Position numbers and translations under genes: made by a program
Assembly (NCBI GenBank): GCA_024234875.1
Contig: JACKNM010000015.1
Location: forward strand, 100,694 to 164,693
Reading direction: 5' to 3'
Length of the DNA stretch: 64,000 nt
Source of the DNA: Ectothiorhodospiraceae bacterium
Lineage (GTDB): Bacteria > Pseudomonadota > Gammaproteobacteria > HK1
Shown: one piece after another, positions 36,128-45,700 of the stretch
Position numbering within the stretch: the stretch's first letter is position 1
How the letters are laid out: each line of letters begins with the position of its first letter
Notes under the pieces: generated by a model
Databases searched by the model: none
What the model was told of the DNA's origin: nothing
Seen by the model: the letters and a program-made list of their open reading frames with translations, nothing else

Positions 36128-36598
36128 ATGTCCGCGCCGAATCGGGGCGCGAGCGCCGGTGGTCGCATCGGGCGCGCGCTCAACGCCGGGGTCGCCATCG
36201 GCATCATCGTGATGGCCTCGTTCGGCTACGCCTACGTCACCGAGGTTGCCGATCCGCGGGCGGAGCCGATTCTCGGCCCGGAGGCGGTGATGGTCTTGCG
36301 GGTGCTCGGGTACGCGGTGGCCGGTGCCGCGCTGCTGTTCCTGCCGCGCCTGCGCGAGCGTGTGTTCCGCCCCCTCGCGGTCGGCGCGAGCGAGACCGAG
36401 GCGCTGCAGGCGTACGTGCGGACCGCGTCGCTCACCGTGGGCATCGCCGACGTGCCGGCGGTGATCGGGCTGGTCCTCGCGGTGGTCGGCGGCGACCGCT
36501 ACGACCCGATCGGCCTCGGGGTCGTCTCCCTGGTGGTGCTCGGGATGCACTTCCCCCGTTACGACGAATGGCTGGCCGCGGCTCGCCGCGGTCGGTAG
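36128..36598 (+). CDS. Four-helix membrane protein of unknown function
   Basis: I do not recognise this family. The 156-residue product has four hydrophobic segments: ALNAGVAIGIIVMASFGYAYV, VMVLRVLGYAVAGAALLFLP, ASLTVGIADVPAVIGLVLAVV and GLGVVSLVVLGMHFP, with short loops. ATG 36128 has an AGGGGAGCG stretch upstream; GTG 36122 is also possible. The frame continues to 35918 through repeat B, which is unlikely to be coding. It stands alone between the repeat and the DUF3592-like gene. Confidence 0.6.
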   Translation: MSAPNRGASAGGRIGRALNAGVAIGIIVMASFGYAYVTEVADPRAEPILGPEAVMVLRVLGYAVAGAALLFLPRLRERVFRPLAVGASETEALQAYVRTASLTVGIADVPAVIGLVLAVVGGDRYDPIGLGVVSLVVLGMHFPRYDEWLAAARRGR

Positions 36599-36773
36599 GG
36601 CGGCGCGGTCGCGGAGCGCCCGAGCCCCGGCGCTGCCCGGCGGTCCGGCGCCACGCCTGGCCCGGCTCGGGTCGGACGTTCGGGTCGGCAAGCTCGCGGT
36701 CGCCCGGTCGTATCCGGTTTCCAGGCTCGATCCAGGCGCCAGGGAAGGACGTCGGGTATATCATCGCGGCGCC

Positions 36774-37799
36774 ATGGGCCGTCGACTCCATCGCCCGCCG
36801 TTCCCCATCGATGCGGTCGCATCAATCCTGTTCGGTCTCGCGTTGGTCGTCGGGGCGGTGTTCCTGACGTACGTACTCGGCGCGGACTTGCTGCGCTGGG
36901 TCGATGCCCGGGGTTGGCGACCTCTCGTGTGTGAGGTCGTCGCGGCCGGTGGCGCGTCGGGCGAGTTTCGCTATTCGTACGTCCTGGATGGCAGTCTGCA
37001 CTTCGGGTCGGCGGTCGACATCGCCGACGGGGAGGAGGCACGGCAGCTTCGCGCCGGCGCGCAGGTCGGGCAGCGCCTCGAGTGTTGGGCCGACCCGCTG
37101 GGCGACGGTGGCACCTTGCTCGATCGCGGCTATCCGGGCTGGTGGTGGCTCCCGGCAGTGTGGCTCGTCTCGATCGGGTTGCTCGTGCCGGCACTGCGCG
37201 GAATCCGTGGACTCCGGGAATGGGTCGCCTTCCGGCCCGAGCGCCCGTCGAGCTGGGCTGCGTGGCGCCGCTCGCTATGGGTAGGGTGGGCGTGGGTCGC
37301 CACGCTGATCGGCGGAGCCTTGATGGTGGCCGGTCTGGCCGCGCTCAAGGTCCTCACGCTCGACCCATGGCTCGCATGGTGGAGCGCTCGTGACTGGCCG
37401 GCGGTTGCCTGCGTGATGGTCGAGGGGCCGGTGCGGTACTCGCGCGGCGGAGGGTTCCCCATCCGCGGTGGCTACGTCATGGACGCCGCCTTCGCCTATC
37501 AGTTCGGCGGAACCGGCCACGTCACCCGGACCCATTCCCCCTGGCATGCGGGTGTGGTCGACTGGCTGTTGCCGCCGCCGCGCCGCCTCTCCCAGGGTAG
37601 GTGGATCGAGCGCTCGCCGCAGTGGGCGTTGGGGTCGAGTCACACCTGCTTCGTCTCGCCGACTCAGCCGGAGCGCGCATTCGCGCACCGGCGCTGGTGG
37701 AACGGTTGGTTCGCCCTCGGTGCGGCGGGGCCTGTCGCGTTTCTCCTCGGCCTGGCGGTGGTCGCCGCCCGCCCCCGCTACGCGGAGGACGGTGACTAG
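36774..37799 (+). CDS. DUF3592-like membrane protein with a duplicated domain
   Basis: The 341-residue protein has two similar halves. Each has a membrane helix, then a segment starting with a tryptophan-containing WRPLVCEVV or WPAVACVMV, a tyrosine-rich beta region (FRYSYVLDG, AFAYQFGG) and a closing helix. That is the DUF3592 pattern, a predicted extracytoplasmic beta-rich domain next to membrane helices. Function is unknown. The start ATG at 36774 is preceded by a weak ribosome site. Confidence 0.65.
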   Translation: MGRRLHRPPFPIDAVASILFGLALVVGAVFLTYVLGADLLRWVDARGWRPLVCEVVAAGGASGEFRYSYVLDGSLHFGSAVDIADGEEARQLRAGAQVGQRLECWADPLGDGGTLLDRGYPGWWWLPAVWLVSIGLLVPALRGIRGLREWVAFRPERPSSWAAWRRSLWVGWAWVATLIGGALMVAGLAALKVLTLDPWLAWWSARDWPAVACVMVEGPVRYSRGGGFPIRGGYVMDAAFAYQFGGTGHVTRTHSPWHAGVVDWLLPPPRRLSQGRWIERSPQWALGSSHTCFVSPTQPERAFAHRRWWNGWFALGAAGPVAFLLGLAVVAARPRYAEDGD

Positions 37800-37819
37800 C
37801 CCGCCGTCGCGCGACGCGG

Positions 37820-37920
37820 GCCGGCAGGCGGTTGAACAACTCGGTTCTTCGGCAGCCTGCACCCGACACAGGGCTTGCCCTGAGCGCGCTTGCCCCGAGT
37901 CCGTCGAAGGGTCGAAGGGA
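37820..37920. repeat. REP-like repeat, copy C
   Basis: The 29-bp core at 37892-37920, containing CCGTCGAAGGGTCGAAGGGA, nearly repeats that of copy B (35944-35972) and resembles copy A. It lies in the convergent gap between the DUF3592-like gene and the cytochrome b5-like gene. Confidence 0.65.
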
Positions 37921-37938
37921 CGTGCCGGCCTGGACCTG

Positions 37939-38295
37939 CTAGGGCACCAGCACACCGATGCGATATCGGGGTAGCAGCGTGTCGGCGTAGGGCGAGTGCG
38001 GTCGGCCCCTGGTCTTGGTGCGATAGGCCTCGCTGGCCTCCTTGCCGCACCAGGCGAGCATCAGGGCCGGGCTGGCGGGGTGCACCGGCAGATACGTCGT
38101 GAAGTCGTAGACGATCCCGCCGATCGCCATCCAACAGTCCTCTTGCGTCGCGTGCCTCGCCACCTCCGCGAGGCCGTAGGTCTCGTCCCTCGGCGACGGG
38201 TCGGCCACGGGCGGCGGCCGGTCGGGCGCCGCAACCCACAAGCCGCCGACGGCGAGCCAGAAGGCAAGCGTCGAGATGAGGAACAGGTTGCGCAT
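37939..38295 (-). CDS. Membrane-anchored cytochrome b5-like protein
   Basis: The 118-residue protein has an N-terminal anchor or signal (MRNLFLISTLAFWLAVGGLW) and a cytochrome b5-like domain: YGLAEVARHATQEDCWMAIG, GIVYDFTTYLPVHPAS with the first heme His in the HPGG position, and RPHSPYADTLL with a candidate second His. ATG 38295 overlaps the upstream flavoprotein stop (ATGA). The pair probably forms a membrane electron-transfer unit in which the flavoprotein reduces the b5-like heme on the outer face. Confidence 0.8.
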   Translation of the reverse strand: MRNLFLISTLAFWLAVGGLWVAAPDRPPPVADPSPRDETYGLAEVARHATQEDCWMAIGGIVYDFTTYLPVHPASPALMLAWCGKEASEAYRTKTRGRPHSPYADTLLPRYRIGVLVP

Positions 38296-39560
38296 CAGCG
38301 GAAGTCGAAGAGCTCGAAGTGAATGGAATCCCTCGGAGCTCCGTGGCACTCGAGCTCGAGCAACAGCGTGTCGAGCATCGGTCGCGGTCCGCAGATTCGG
38401 ATCTCGCGCTCGGCGAGCCGGTCGACCTGGGAGAGGAGCGCCGCGAAATCCGGGTTGCTCTCGCCCGTGGCCAGGGTGATCAGGCGAAAGCCGGCCGCCG
38501 CGTCGGCGTGGGCATGGAGCTCGTCCCGGAACAGCGCATCGCGCTGCCGCCGGTAGACGTAGACGAGCACCGAATCCTCGGGCAGCGGTCGTGCGCGGAT
38601 GGCCGCCATGAACGGCGTGATGCCGATGCCGCCGGCGACCCAGAGCTGGGGCCTTGTCATGCCTTCGGGTAGGAAGTTGCCGAACGGTCCCTGGAGGCGT
38701 ACCGGCGTGCCCGGGGCGAGATGCTGGAGTCGGCTCGTGCACGGGCCGAGCGCCTTGATCGCGAGCTCCAAGGTGCCGTCAGCACCGACGCGGCTCACGG
38801 TGAACGGGTGAAACTCCCCGCAGCCGCGGTACCGGGGACCCTCGCCGAACGCCGCGAGCACGAATTGCCCGGCCTCTACGGCGAGCGGGGTGCTGGCGGG
38901 ACGCATCGTGGCCTCGACCGTGTCGATCGATGCGGGCTCGACGGCCGCGACGACATAGGGATGGGCGTCGAGACCGAGCTCGCCGACCACGAAGCGGGCG
39001 ACGAGAGCGGTGATGCAGAGAAGCGTCAGCACCGCGAGAACCACCGTCGTGCCGGCGGCGGCGTGGGCGTGTGCGATGCCGGCCGCGATCCCGATTGCGA
39101 GCAACGCATGCAGACCTCGCCACACGCGATAGCGAAGCCTCAGCGCGAAGGTGGACGCGAGGCCGAGCATGAGCAGCAAGAGCGAGGCCCAGCCGAGGCG
39201 GGTCGCTCCATCGGCGCGACCGGGTGACAGCGCAGCCCAGGCGGACCCGGGGTCGAGGCCCGACTCGAACGCGAGGGCGAGCGGGTGGACGAGCACGAGG
39301 ACGTAGGCGAGGGTGCCGCTGCGATGGTGCCAGCGGTACATGGCCTCGATCCCGCCGAGCCAACCGGTGATGCGGGGCTCGCGAACCATCAGCAGCAGAC
39401 TGGTGGCGAGGAGGCCCATCCCGACCCAGGCGCAAGCCACCGAGAGGCGACGGCCGATAGCGACCGTCTCCGGCCAGGTCACGAGGGCACAGGTTCCGAC
39501 GCAGACGACTCCCAGCGCCGGCGCGCGGAGGTGGGCGGGAAAGGGGGGCAGCCGCTTCAT
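38295..39560 (-). CDS. Ferric-reductase-like membrane flavoprotein
   Basis: The 421-residue protein combines a ferric-reductase-like membrane domain (helices with RWHHRSGTLAYVLVLVHPLA and VWRGLHALLAIGIAAGIAHAH, whose histidines could bind two hemes) and a ferredoxin-NADP-reductase module: HPFTVSRV for FAD, LQGPFGNFLP, GGIGITPFMAAIRA and a C-terminal ICGPRPMLDTLL for nucleotide binding. ATG 39560 (MKRLPPFPAHL) was chosen; the frame is open upstream without similarity. It is coupled to the b5-like gene. Confidence 0.88.
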   Translation of the reverse strand: MKRLPPFPAHLRAPALGVVCVGTCALVTWPETVAIGRRLSVACAWVGMGLLATSLLLMVREPRITGWLGGIEAMYRWHHRSGTLAYVLVLVHPLALAFESGLDPGSAWAALSPGRADGATRLGWASLLLLMLGLASTFALRLRYRVWRGLHALLAIGIAAGIAHAHAAAGTTVVLAVLTLLCITALVARFVVGELGLDAHPYVVAAVEPASIDTVEATMRPASTPLAVEAGQFVLAAFGEGPRYRGCGEFHPFTVSRVGADGTLELAIKALGPCTSRLQHLAPGTPVRLQGPFGNFLPEGMTRPQLWVAGGIGITPFMAAIRARPLPEDSVLVYVYRRQRDALFRDELHAHADAAAGFRLITLATGESNPDFAALLSQVDRLAEREIRICGPRPMLDTLLLELECHGAPRDSIHFELFDFR

Positions 39561-39639
39561 CGAAGCCGCATCCGTGAAAGGGTCACGCCGACGCGAGGCG
39601 CGCGGGCTCGCAGCGATCCTAGGCGTGCTCCACGAGGAG

Positions 39640-39960
39640 GCGTTGACGCGCATCAAGGTCGCTCGACCGGAGGCGGTGTCGCTCGGGCGATGGTGGACGG
39701 CTGCACGCGCTACTCGCCGGTCCCAGGGATCCCCACGCTGCGCGAGGCGATCTGCGCGAAGCTTCGCGAGGACGGCGGTCTCGCGATCGCTGCCGACGAG
39801 GTCATCGTCACCGCCGGCTGAAAGCAGGCCATCAACGGTGCGATGGCCGCAATCCTCGACCCGGGGAGGCGAGGTCGGCGTCGCGCGCCCGTTGCGGCTC
39901 GGCTACCCGGTCCTCGTCGGCATGCTCGACGGCCTGCCAGGGTCGAGGCTTGCTCGGAGC
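39640..39960 (+). pseudogene. Decayed class I aminotransferase fragment
   Basis: Short pieces read like an aspartate aminotransferase in different frames. LTRIKVARPEAVS resembles the N-terminus; RYSPVPGIPTLREAICAKLR and ADEVIVTAG match the region before the PLP loop; then an in-frame TGA replaces the expected glycine, followed by KQAINGAMAAILDPG; a frameshift then leads to GEVGVARPLRLGYPVLVGML. Parts are missing and most of the gene is absent. It fills most of the 529-bp gap before the peptide-transporter operon. Confidence 0.75.
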
Positions 39961-40089
39961 GTCGAGGGGTAGGGGAGGTAGGCCCGAGCCGTCATCGAAT
40001 CGCAGCACTGCGGTCACTCGTCGATCACCTTCTGACGGCACCTTCTCGCTCCGGGGCCATGTCCCCGTGTCGCGAGGAGGAAGTGACCC

Positions 40090-41643
40090 ATGCGATTTCG
40101 AACCGTACTGATCGGCCTCACCACTGCGCTTACCCTGCTGGCCGGCGCGGTCCCCGCCGCCGACCGCCCGACCGTGACGGTGGCGGTCAACGACCTGCCC
40201 GACACCCTCGACCCCGCCGAAGGGCTCGGCAACGTCCACGTGCGCGTCGTGTACTCGATGTTCGACTCACCGATCCGCCGCGACTTCCTCGCCGACGGCT
40301 CGGGACGCGCGTCGAAGCTCGTACCCGGGCTCGCCGAGTCCTGGCGGCGTGTGGACGATCGCACGGTGGAGCTCAACCTGCGCCGGGGAGTGAAGTTCCA
40401 CAACGGCGACGAGATGACCGCCGACGACGTGATCTTCACGTTCAGCAACGCACGGGTTCTCGGCGAGACACCGGTGGCCGCCACCGCGAAGCGTTTCTGG
40501 TCGACGCTGAGCCACGTCGAGAAGGTCGACCGCTACCGGGTACGGGTGGTCAGCCGCCTTCCAGACGTGATGCTCGAGCAACGCCTGGCCGGGTACGCGA
40601 GCTGGATCGTCAACGCGCGGGAGTACCTGCTGAAGGGCAAGGAGCACTTCATGCGCCACCCCGTCGGCACCGGGCCGTACAAGCTGGCCGAATGGGTCGA
40701 CGGTGAGCACATCGAGCTGGTCGCCCACGACGACTACTTCGGCGGCAAGCCGACTGCGAAGGCGATTCGGTTCGTGGTCGTCCCCGAGGTCTCGGCACGC
40801 ATCGCCGGGTTGGTGAGTGGGGAGTACGACATCGCGGTGAACATCCCACCAGACCAGGTGCCGGTGATCGCGCGCTACGAGGACCTCGCGCTCGAGCAGA
40901 TCGTGCTCGACAACACCCATGTGCTGGTCTTCTTCCCCGAGAAGCCGATCTTGCAGGACAAGCGGGTCCGCCAGGCGCTCTCACTCGCGATCGACCGCGA
41001 CCTGCTGCGCAAGGCGCTGTGGGAGGACCGCAACTACACCCCGAACTCCCATCAGCTTCCGTCCTACGAGATGTACATGGCCGACTATCCGGGCTTCAGG
41101 TACGACCCCGCCCGTGCGAAGGCGCTACTCGCGGAGGCGGGGTACCAGGGCGAGGAGATCGTCTATCGGCTGCCCCTGAACTACTACCTCCTCAGTCTCG
41201 AGGCCGCGCAGGCGATGCAGCAGATGTGGGCGGCGGTCGGGCTCGACGTGAAGATCGAGCCCCGCGAGAACTGGAATCAGACGCTCGAGGAGGGTGTCGA
41301 TATTCGACCCTGGTCGAATACCCACCGCATGCCCGACCCACTCGGCTCGTTGGTGCCGCAGTGGGGGCCGAACGGACCGGTCCAACGCAACAAGAAGTTT
41401 CCCCAGCGCGAGTGGAAGGCGCCGGAAGCGTTCAACGTCGCGTTGCGCGCCATCGAGACCGAGACCGACCCCGCGCGGCGCCAGGCCGCTTATCGCCAGG
41501 CGCTGGACGTGTGGATGGACGAGGTTCCGGGAACCATGCTCTACAACCCACTCGAGACCTACGCCCGACGCAAGGCGGTCGTGTGGAAGCCGTACTCGCT
41601 CTACTACATGGACTTCCGCCCCGAGAACCTGCGTTTCGAGTGA
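40090..41643 (+). CDS. Peptide/opine-type ABC transporter substrate-binding protein (family 5)
   Basis: The 517-residue secreted binding protein has a signal peptide (MRFRTVLIGLTTALTLLAGA, ending AA) and then family-5 blocks: LPDTLDPAEGLG, LVPGLAESWRRVDDRTVELN, RRGVKFHNGDEMTADDVIFT, HPVGTGPYKLAEW and KRVRQALSLAIDRDLL. The start has a GAGGAAG site upstream. It is the first gene of a complete five-gene Dpp/Opp-type system; the ligand cannot be determined by eye. Confidence 0.93.
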   Translation: MRFRTVLIGLTTALTLLAGAVPAADRPTVTVAVNDLPDTLDPAEGLGNVHVRVVYSMFDSPIRRDFLADGSGRASKLVPGLAESWRRVDDRTVELNLRRGVKFHNGDEMTADDVIFTFSNARVLGETPVAATAKRFWSTLSHVEKVDRYRVRVVSRLPDVMLEQRLAGYASWIVNAREYLLKGKEHFMRHPVGTGPYKLAEWVDGEHIELVAHDDYFGGKPTAKAIRFVVVPEVSARIAGLVSGEYDIAVNIPPDQVPVIARYEDLALEQIVLDNTHVLVFFPEKPILQDKRVRQALSLAIDRDLLRKALWEDRNYTPNSHQLPSYEMYMADYPGFRYDPARAKALLAEAGYQGEEIVYRLPLNYYLLSLEAAQAMQQMWAAVGLDVKIEPRENWNQTLEEGVDIRPWSNTHRMPDPLGSLVPQWGPNGPVQRNKKFPQREWKAPEAFNVALRAIETETDPARRQAAYRQALDVWMDEVPGTMLYNPLETYARRKAVVWKPYSLYYMDFRPENLRFE

Positions 41644-41660
41644 GCGAGGTGGAAGGGACC

Positions 41661-42721
41661 ATGATCGCCGAGCCGACAGTCGGGCGCCTGGCATCGCGCA
41701 CGGTGCGCTCGTGGACGGCTGATGCCACCACCGCACCCGCCGACGCGGTGCTCGAGGTGGCGGACCTCGTCCTCGAGATCGACACCGACCGCGGCCCGAT
41801 ACGGCCGGTCTGCGGTGTAAGCCTCACGGTTCCTGCCGGGTCCACCCTCGGTCTGGTCGGCGAGAGCGGCTGCGGCAAGACCCTCACCTGCCTTGCCGCG
41901 GCCGACCTGTTGCCGTCCAACGTGCGCGCGGTGCGTGGCGAGATCCGGCTGCTCGACATGCGCCGCGCGCTCGACACCGGTGCGCGGTGTGCCGATGACG
42001 ACCGGCGCCGCCTGGCGTGGCGCCGCCGCCTCGCGATGGTGTTCCAGAATCCGCTCGCCGCGCTCAACCCGGTGCGCACCGTCGGCTGGCAGGTCATGGA
42101 GGCGTTCCGAGTGCGCACCGGTGCGAGCCGTCGAGCAGCCCGCATCGAGGCTCTCGGCCTACTCGAGCGCGTCGGAATCCCGGATCCACGGTCACGGATG
42201 CGGGCCTATCCGCACGAGCTCTCCGGTGGTATGAGTCAGCGGGTCATGATCGCCATGGCTCTGGCCGGGAATCCGCGGTTGCTGATTGCCGACGAGGCGA
42301 CCACCGCGCTCGACGTCACCGTGCAGGCACAGATTGTCGACCTGATGCGCGAGCTCCAAGCGGAGCTCGACACCGCGGTGCTCTTCGTCACTCACGATCT
42401 CGGCCTGGTCGCCGAGGTGGCTGACACCGTCGCGGTGATGTACGCCGGCACCGTGGTCGAGACCGGCCCCACCCGCGTGGTATTCGATCGGCCCGCCCAT
42501 CCCTACACCGCCGGGCTGCTGCGCTGCGCGCCGCGGCTCGATCGCGACGTCGTTCGCCTCGACCCGATCGATGGCTCGGTGCCGGCTCCGACGGCCGAGC
42601 GCCAGGGCTGCGCATTCGCGCCTCGCTGCCCGCGGGCGAGCGCACGGTGCACGACGAGCGCCGTGTCGCGCCAAGCGCGCGGCTCCGCCCACGTCGTGGC
42701 CTGCCATCACCCGATGCCCAC

Positions 42722-42725
<4 letters not shown>
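41661..42725 (+). CDS. Oligopeptide-type ABC transporter ATPase (OppD/DppD-like)
   Basis: The 354-residue ATPase has Walker A GESGCGKT, signature LSGGMSQRVMIAMALAG and Walker B LLIADEATTALDVT. The C-terminal oligopeptide-transporter extension with CAFAPRCPRAS...C motifs is present, a cysteine-rich region that in this family can hold an Fe-S cluster. ATG 41661 follows a GAGGTGGAAGG stretch. The stop overlaps the next start (ATGA). Confidence 0.93.
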
Positions 42726-43710
<985 letters not shown>

Positions 43711-43714
<4 letters not shown>

Positions 43715-44649
43715 TTCTTCGAGTCACCGCCATCAAGCTCTTCCGTGGCCTGCTGACGCTCTTGCTGGTGGTGACCTTCGTGTTCGTCGTCCTTCGCCTC
43801 ACCGGCGACCCGGCCGAGCAGCTGCTACCGGACGACGTCGACCCGCTGGTGCTCGAGCACTACCGAAGCGTCTGGGGCCTCGACCGCCCAATGCACGAGC
43901 AGTACCTGCGCTATCTCGCCTCGCTCGCGAGAGGGGATCTCGGAGTCTCGTTTCGCAACGCGCTACCGGCGAGCGAGCTGATTGCGTTGCGGATTCCAAA
44001 GACCCTCGAGCTCGGCATCACCACATTCTTGGTCGCTGTCGGGCTCGGAGTACCGCTCGGGATCTTCGCGGCTCTGCACCGCGACGCCTGGCTCGACCGG
44101 TTCACGATGAGCTTCGCGGTGCTGGGTTTCAGCCTGCCGAACTTCTTTCTCGGCATCGTGCTGATTCTCGGCTTCTCGCTCCACGCCCGCTGGCTGCCGA
44201 GCTCGGGCCATGGAACCTGGCAGCACATGGTGATGCCGGTCCTGACCCTCGCCACCTCGTTCGCAGGCGCCATCGCGCGCTTCACCCGCTCCTCGATGCT
44301 GGACGTCCTCGGTCGCGACTACCTGCGCACCGCGCGCTCGCAGGGTGCCACTCGCCGCCGGCAGGTGCTCTTGCATGCGCTCCCGAACGCCGCGATCCCG
44401 ATCGTGACCATCGTCGGCTTCAGCATCGGCGGGATGATCGGGGGCGCGGTGGTGACCGAGAACGTCTTCGCCTGGCCCGGGGTGGGGCGACTGCTCACGA
44501 ATGCAGTCGCCGATCGTGACCTCGCGGTGGTGCAGGCGATCGTGATGCTCGTCGCCGCGACCATGGTGACGGCCAACCTCCTGGTCGACATTGCCTACGC
44601 GTGGCTCGACCCGCGGGTCCGCGTCGGTCGGGGGGAGGGCGGGAGATGA
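43711..44649 (+). CDS. Oligopeptide-type ABC transporter permease (OppB/DppB-like)
   Basis: The 312-residue permease has six hydrophobic segments. The N-terminal FRGLLTLLLVVTFVFVVLRL and GDPAEQLLPDD are family-like, and the EAA loop region DYLRTARSQGATRRRQVLLH is intact. ATG 43711 overlaps the upstream stop. The frame extends to 43612 but only through the ATPase gene. Confidence 0.93.
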
Positions 44650-45569
44650 GCGACGTCGGCGCGACGGGAGCGGCCGAGGCGCTGGCGCCACCGGTATCGA
44701 CGCCGCGCTCCGGTGCATCGGCCTGGTGGCGTCGCCTGCAGGCGATGCCGCCGTCAGTCCGTGGTGCGGCGCTGATTCTCGTGGTCGCGGTCGTGGTTGC
44801 TGCCGGTGCCCGGTGGATGGCTCCGTTCTCCTATCAGGAGACCGATCTCCTCCACCGGCTCCAGGTGCCACTCGACGTCGAGGCGGTCGCCGCCGGTCAC
44901 TGGCTCGGTACCGACAAGCTCGGCCGCGACGTGCTGAGTCGCTTGCTGGTGGCGACCCAGGTGAGCGTCGCGCTGGCGCTGCTCGGGACGGTAATCGGTG
45001 CCGTGCTCGGCACCGCGCTCGGCATCCTCGCCGCGCACCGCGGCGGCTGGGTCGACGAGCTGGTGATGATGATGGTCGACTGGCAGGCGGCAATGCCGTT
45101 TCTCATCATCGCGCTGGCGATGCTCGCCTTCCTCGGCAACAGTCTTGCACTGTTCGTGTTGCTGATGGGGATCTTCGGGTGGGAGACCTACGCCCGGCTC
45201 GCGCGCGGGCTCTTGCTGTCGGCGCGTGAGCACGGTTACGCGGTCGCGGTACGCTCACTCGGAGCGAGCCCGCAGCGGCTCTACCTGCGCCATCTGTTGC
45301 CCAATGTGATGAGCCCGCTGGTGGTGCAGCTCTCGCTCAACTTTCCGCAGACCATACTGCTCGAGACCTCGCTCAGCTTCCTGGGGCTCGGCATCCAGCC
45401 GCCACTCACCAGCCTCGGCCAGATGCTGGGGGAGGGGCGCGACTTCCTCCTGACCGCCTGGTGGCTCGCGGTATTGCCGGGGTCGGTGATCTTCGCCACC
45501 ACGCTGTCGATGAGCATCCTCGGTGACTGGTTGCGTGCCCGGCTCGACCCGACTCAACGTCCAGGCTAG
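44646..45569 (+). CDS. Oligopeptide-type ABC transporter permease (OppC/DppC-like)
   Basis: The 307-residue second permease carries the OppC signature HWLGTDKLGRDVLSRLLVAT near residue 95, an EAA loop at GYAVAVRSLGASPQRLYLRH, and six hydrophobic segments. ATG 44646 overlaps the OppB-like stop (ATGA). It ends the transporter operon; the sulfatase gene follows 131 bp later on the same strand and may be co-transcribed. Confidence 0.93.
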   Translation: MSDVGATGAAEALAPPVSTPRSGASAWWRRLQAMPPSVRGAALILVVAVVVAAGARWMAPFSYQETDLLHRLQVPLDVEAVAAGHWLGTDKLGRDVLSRLLVATQVSVALALLGTVIGAVLGTALGILAAHRGGWVDELVMMMVDWQAAMPFLIIALAMLAFLGNSLALFVLLMGIFGWETYARLARGLLLSAREHGYAVAVRSLGASPQRLYLRHLLPNVMSPLVVQLSLNFPQTILLETSLSFLGLGIQPPLTSLGQMLGEGRDFLLTAWWLAVLPGSVIFATTLSMSILGDWLRARLDPTQRPG

Positions 45570-45700
45570 TCGCCGGGGTCACCGGGTGTGCGAGACTCCG
45601 ACGCCGTCGCTGGCCAGGCGCTACACGCGCTACCGCACCGACCGAGAGTGCGCATCGAGAGATCGGACACTCGTCCACGTCCGCCCCGACCGGAGGTCCA

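Noticed and set aside
39813..39815. TGA read as selenocysteine in the aminotransferase frame
   Set aside because: The family has glycine here, and a frameshift and large deletions nearby show that the gene is a relic.
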